Both the position numbers and the translations under genes were made by a program. A stretch of 64,000 nt of DNA. Source: Carboxydothermus pertinax. Lineage in GTDB: Bacteria; Bacillota; Z-2901; Carboxydothermales; Carboxydothermaceae. The first letter of the stretch is position 1. Each line of letters starts with the position of its first letter. This document shows positions 60,741 to 64,000 of this stretch, one piece after another. The notes under the pieces were generated by a model. That model made no database searches. It had not been told where the DNA came from and worked only from the letters and a program-made list of their open reading frames with translations. The DNA is taken from the NCBI RefSeq assembly GCF_001950255.1, contig NZ_BDJK01000006.1, positions 205,657-269,656 of the forward strand. The letters are read 5' to 3'.

Positions 60741-61508
60741 ATGTTAACTACCTTTCTTTTAGGCCTTACCTTTTTCACCAGGATTCCGGTACCGGGAAAA
60801 CTTAATTTTTCCGAAGAAAAATTTAACAGGGCTCCTATCTTTCTTCCCGCTTATGGTTTAGTTACCGGTGGTATCTTAGCCTTAATAATTGAATTATTCG
60901 GAAGGTCCTTTCCGGCCTTTTTCTGGGCCGGAGTTATAATAGCCGGGCAAATTTATTTATCGGGAGCCCTGCATATCGATGGGTTACTGGATAGCCTTGA
61001 TGCAATTTACTCCAACCGCGACCGGGAAAAAAGGCTGGAAATTTTAAAGGACTCCCGGGTAGGCTCGATGGCGGTGGCGTTTTTTGGAGCGTTTTTAATT
61101 CTAAAATACGGAAGTTATGCTTCCTTTACTCCGAAAATGCAGGCCTTTACGGTGCTTGTTTCCGAAATTATCCTGCGGGGAACGGGCTACCTGGTGATTT
61201 ATTCCTTCCCCTATGTGGGTTCTTCCTTGGGACGGGGTTTTAAAGATAATGCTTCAACTGCCGGGTTAATCTTTACCCTGGGGCAAACCTTACTTTTTAC
61301 CCTGGGAGCAGCGGCGTTTTTTAATTTTTCTCTAATTAAAATTTTAATAATTTTGCTTTTGGCTTATCTTTTTGCGTTTGTGGTGGCAGCTCGCTGGCAG
61401 CGGTTTTTTGGGGGACTAACGGGAGATAATTACGGCGGAATTATGGAATTAACCGGCCTTTTTGTTCCGGTGGCGGTTTTACTTATCAATATTATTGGGG
61501 TGGTGTGA
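60741..61508 (+). CDS. cobS: adenosylcobinamide-GDP ribazoletransferase CobS
   Basis: This 255-residue integral-membrane protein has LTFFTRIPVPGKLNFSEEKF, GALHIDGLLDSLDAIYSNRD and LKDSRVGSMAVAFFGAFLIL, the CobS signatures. It joins AdoCbi-GDP to alpha-ribazole-5'-phosphate or alpha-ribazole, the final assembly step. It ends the operon. Confidence 0.94.
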   Translation: MLTTFLLGLTFFTRIPVPGKLNFSEEKFNRAPIFLPAYGLVTGGILALIIELFGRSFPAFFWAGVIIAGQIYLSGALHIDGLLDSLDAIYSNRDREKRLEILKDSRVGSMAVAFFGAFLILKYGSYASFTPKMQAFTVLVSEIILRGTGYLVIYSFPYVGSSLGRGFKDNASTAGLIFTLGQTLLFTLGAAAFFNFSLIKILIILLLAYLFAFVVAARWQRFFGGLTGDNYGGIMELTGLFVPVAVLLINIIGVV

Positions 61509-61522
61509 TACCACCCCTTTTA
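61497..61522 (+). terminator. cobalamin operon terminator
   Basis: GGGGTGGT and ACCACCCC pair around GTGAT, overlapping the cobS stop, followed by TTTTAG. Confidence 0.75.
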
Positions 61523-61526
61523 GCTT

Positions 61527-62543
61527 TTAATGGATTGTTAAGGTAAAATTCGCTTTTATTTCTCCAACTATTTCTTTTTTGTGATTTTTAATTACCGGAC
61601 GGTAGTGAGCATTTATCTTTTGCAGCTCTTCATCATTTAGAAATCCAAGCTGGCGCAGGGCTTCTAAAGTAATAGCACCCAGGGCCCGGGCGTTACCATC
61701 GGCCACTTTTACCGCAACGGCAATACCTTTGTTAAGAACACCTACGATTTGCACCGCTTCCGCCCCAATTTTGGACACAAACCTACCGGGAAAACTTCCC
61801 ATTAAATCGGTATCAAAACGGCCGGTTCCTGCGACCATTACCGGATAGGCATTCATGCTGTGTACTACTGTTTCTACCGCTTCTTTTAGTTTCCCGGAAA
61901 ACAGGTCGGGCCGTGAGAGTTTCGCAAAGGCTAAAGCTCCATTTTTCAGGGGTACGGCAAAAACCGGCACCCCACAGCCGTCAATGCCGATCTTAATATT
62001 TTTTGGATAAACTTCGGTAAAGTCAGCAATAAACTTTAAAATTTCCTGCTGGACCGGATGGTCAAGCTTTTCGTAACCTTTTAACGGATAATTTTTAGCT
62101 TGGGCTAAGGCTAGCATGCCTGCATGTTTGCCCGAACAGTTGTTATAAAGGGGCGTTGGCTCCAGTCCCTCTTGTTTAAGCCATAACGCAGTTGGACGAT
62201 CGAAAGGCTCATGGGTGCCGCAGCTTAGATAACCTTCGTCAAGCCCGATTTTTTGTAAAATTCCTGCTACCGTTTGGGTATGCTCTACGGTTCCGCTGTG
62301 GGAAGCGCACATTACAGCAATTTCTTTAGCGGAAAAATTAAAAGGCAAATCCTGACTTAAAAGGGGTAAAACCTGGATTGGCTTAGATGATGACCTGAGA
62401 TAAGTTACAAGTTCCGGGTTTCCGGCAGAGGCTACAATCTTGCCGGTGTAATCGACCACGGCAATGGAACCAAAGTGGACACTTTCGACGATATCACCCC
62501 GGGTAACTTCTGCCAAAAGAGTGTAATCTGTTGCAAAATTCAT
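61527..62543 (-). CDS. L-asparaginase II family protein
   Basis: This 338-residue protein has the AnsA/asparaginase-II signatures LRSSSKPIQVLPLL, VMCASHSGTVEHTQTV, YNNCSGKHAGMLALA and GIDGCGVPVFAVPL. This family is distinct from the classical E. coli AnsB type and hydrolyses Asn to Asp. ATG 62543 on the minus strand is preceded by GAGGTGAG. Confidence 0.88.
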   Translation of the reverse strand: MNFATDYTLLAEVTRGDIVESVHFGSIAVVDYTGKIVASAGNPELVTYLRSSSKPIQVLPLLSQDLPFNFSAKEIAVMCASHSGTVEHTQTVAGILQKIGLDEGYLSCGTHEPFDRPTALWLKQEGLEPTPLYNNCSGKHAGMLALAQAKNYPLKGYEKLDHPVQQEILKFIADFTEVYPKNIKIGIDGCGVPVFAVPLKNGALAFAKLSRPDLFSGKLKEAVETVVHSMNAYPVMVAGTGRFDTDLMGSFPGRFVSKIGAEAVQIVGVLNKGIAVAVKVADGNARALGAITLEALRQLGFLNDEELQKINAHYRPVIKNHKKEIVGEIKANFTLTIH

Positions 62544-62606
62544 TATCTCACCTCATTTTTCTCCTCCATCCATTATATCATTTTCGTTAACTCCGGAGTA
62601 TCTTGT

Positions 62607-63236
62607 TTAATAGACAACCCCTGGAGTTTCTTTACGAAGGCTTTCTTTAAAGTTTTGAATGTTTTCTTGAAGGAAGGTAATGTCGGCTTTCTCCCGAAGC
62701 TCTTTTACCCATTTAGCAAAGATTTCTTTTTCTTTTTGCGAAGTTTCTAGAGGTTCATGCTCTCCAGTTGGCTTATTTTTCTGAGATGAGATGACTTCAG
62801 TATATAGCTTTTGGATGATAATCCGGTTTTTCAGGATCTCTTTATACTCTTTTTCCGACATTTGTGTATAAATTTGCTGGTATAATGACGGCAAATGGTT
62901 TTTAAGCTGCTTCAGCCTTGCTTCTATTTCTTCCCTTGTGGCATCTATCTTTCGCCTCTTGGCTTCCTGCAGAATAAGTTTTTCATCTATTAGGTCGGAA
63001 AGGATTTGGTCGAGGCGGTTAGCAGCCAGGCTTCCTGCTATCCGGTAGTTTTTGATAACCTTATTCACTTCCGAAGTAGTTAAGGCTTCGCCGTTTATAA
63101 TTACCAGAACGTTAGGTTGATAGGTTTTCTGATTTACATTAAAAAAAAACTTAACCGATAGCAGCAACCCAGCTAACGCGAAAAAAATACCACATAATAA
63201 TATGTTTTTATTATGTAGTTTATAAAAAGGTTTCAA
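62607..63236 (-). CDS. membrane-anchored SurA N-terminal-like chaperone
   Basis: This 209-residue protein has an N-terminal membrane anchor (ILLCGIFFALAGLLLSVKFF) and a SurA_N-type helical domain (VLVIINGEALTTSEVNKVIK, then LDQILSDLIDEKLILQEAKR). No PPIase (parvulin) domain follows. It may help fold exported proteins such as the neighbouring metalloprotease. The stop is at 62607 and the start at 63236. Confidence 0.75.
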   Translation of the reverse strand: MKPFYKLHNKNILLCGIFFALAGLLLSVKFFFNVNQKTYQPNVLVIINGEALTTSEVNKVIKNYRIAGSLAANRLDQILSDLIDEKLILQEAKRRKIDATREEIEARLKQLKNHLPSLYQQIYTQMSEKEYKEILKNRIIIQKLYTEVISSQKNKPTGEHEPLETSQKEKEIFAKWVKELREKADITFLQENIQNFKESLRKETPGVVY

Positions 63237-63257
63237 GTATAATCTTCCTCCTCCGGC

Positions 63258-63305
63258 ACTTTCTTTTCCTAAAAAAACAGAGCGGGACCTGCCCCGCTCT
63301 TTAAA
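63258..63305 (-). terminator. terminator of the metalloprotease gene
   Basis: AGAGCGGG (around 63280) pairs with CCCGCTCT (around 63294), followed by T-rich sequence on the minus strand. Confidence 0.7.
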
Positions 63306-63319
63306 GTTTTTGCTTAAAT

Positions 63320-64000
63320 TTAATATCTATTCCGATTGTTAAGCCATTCGGACCGATGGTCTGCACAGAGGGTAGTGTTTTCGGTGGGACCGTAGAGAAT
63401 GGGGTACATTAAGCAGGTTGGCCGCGTGCAATGGTTATTTCCATCGGTGGGTGACCACTGGGCCAGACCGTAATTATGTCCCGTTTCGTGACGAACGATT
63501 ATTCCATTCCAGTTGCTTCCGCTGTCAAAGATTAGTGAGCCAGGTTTGTTAATGTACGCTATACCTAAAGTATTTCCGTAAGTTTGTCCGGAAAAAGCTA
63601 CCATAAGATCAGCACCGTTGGTAAGACCGACTTCTATTTTAGCTTCATCCAGTAGATCGCCAGGAGTTATATTATTGGAATTCCAGACATTTTGGGCAAC
63701 GGAATAGAAATCTATACCAAATTGTTCGTAAAGGTAGTCGTCAGCAACTTCAACGGCATAGTTGGCCCAGTACATCCAATTTGTACCGTAGCGGGCCCGC
63801 CATTCTTCGTCGCACGGCTCATTTATATAAACAGGTATTGAGAAAAGACTAAAAGTTTCGTTATTACCGAGGATAGGCGGTTTCATGTTTTTTTCGGGCA
63901 GGGAGTCCGGGTCTGGCGGTTGTGGCCCATTGGGATCCGAGGTGACGATGTCAACAAGCAGCCCGGTTTTTGGGTCAAGATATACCCCGGCCTTTGGATA
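63320..64000 (-). CDS. secreted zinc metalloprotease (N-terminus outside window)
   Basis: The frame stays open from 63320 to the window edge, with no stop upstream of ATG 63886. The visible 226 residues start with a Gly/Pro-rich linker (DPNGPQPPDPDSLPEKN) and contain the zincin motif HETGHNYGLAQW (HExxHxxG). CTRPTCLMYP provides the Met-turn. It resembles bacterial reprolysin/matrixin-like peptidases. The substrate and the missing N-terminal signal cannot be judged here. Confidence 0.75.
   Translation of the reverse strand, partial: YPKAGVYLDPKTGLLVDIVTSDPNGPQPPDPDSLPEKNMKPPILGNNETFSLFSIPVYINEPCDEEWRARYGTNWMYWANYAVEVADDYLYEQFGIDFYSVAQNVWNSNNITPGDLLDEAKIEVGLTNGADLMVAFSGQTYGNTLGIAYINKPGSLIFDSGSNWNGIIVRHETGHNYGLAQWSPTDGNNHCTRPTCLMYPILYGPTENTTLCADHRSEWLNNRNRY

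Overview
The window looks like chromosomal DNA of a thermophilic, anaerobic, CO- and formate-metabolising Firmicute. It closely resembles Carboxydothermus hydrogenoformans as I know it: a CooS-type CO dehydrogenase with its own CooF-like ferredoxin, a rubrerythrin and an NADH oxidase-like flavoprotein; a selenocysteine formate dehydrogenase; a Spo0F-like receiver; and a complete anaerobic corrinoid pathway. The species name is inference from recalled gene order. I see no rRNA, tRNA, CRISPR array, prophage or insertion sequence.

Layout. 1-399 is the end of an HdrC-like Fe-S protein. 425-1074 is a MazEF-type toxin-antitoxin pair. 1112-3643 holds a C26 peptidase, an amidohydrolase, a Spo0F-like receiver and a Cys-rich mini-protein. 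3744-6304 is tsaE-tsaB-rimI-tsaD, followed by a cluster of DnaA-box-like sequences (6308-6382). 6386-10982 carries a TIM-barrel protein, a radical SAM/PDZ/DUF512-like protein, a phenylacetate-CoA ligase, a tandem ACT protein and 5-formyl-THF cyclo-ligase. 11168-16137 is an NAD-linked formate dehydrogenase (NuoE-like, NuoF-like, Sec-containing FdhA). 16197-20675 is tautomerase, CooF-like, CooS, flavoprotein, rubrerythrin. 20871-21527 is a protein disulfide oxidoreductase with an in-frame TGA in its second active site (UPYC), most likely a selenoprotein.

21615-32277 begins with a PLC-like protein, YigZ and a gamma-glutamylcyclotransferase. It then holds a minus-strand acyl-CoA module (AMP-forming acyl-CoA synthetase, acyl-CoA dehydrogenase, thiolase-like protein, DUF35 protein). 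A sigma-54 promoter and two 18-bp palindromes lie between this module and a CBS-domain sigma-54 activator. Acetyl-CoA synthetase follows. 32456-36729 is a TPP-riboswitch thiamin operon (thiD2-thiE fusion, thiC, thiM, thiL). 36748-41429 has a CapA-like protein, TrpB2, a nitroreductase, LysR, a CGGC protein and a decayed nitroreductase copy.

41499-61508 is cobalamin. A siroheme-type dehydrogenase precedes an AdoCbl riboswitch, then about 18.6 kb of tightly packed plus-strand genes: cbiM-N-Q, a cbiO-cbiD fusion, cbiE-T-L-F-G-H-J-X-C, cobU, cbiP, cbiB, cbiA, pduX, cobD, an ECF S component (CblT-like), an AIR-synthase-like CblS candidate, cobA and cobS. No CobT is present; the CblT/CblS pair suggests alpha-ribazole salvage. 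61527-64000 (minus) has an asparaginase II, a SurA_N-like membrane-anchored protein and a zinc metalloprotease that runs off the window.

The main points for a second look are the UPYC selenoprotein, the DnaA-box cluster, the sigma-54/palindrome circuit, a frameshifted winged-helix-like ORF, the thiolase lacking its nucleophilic Cys, the CbiO-CbiD fusion and the alpha-ribazole salvage pair inside a de novo B12 operon.
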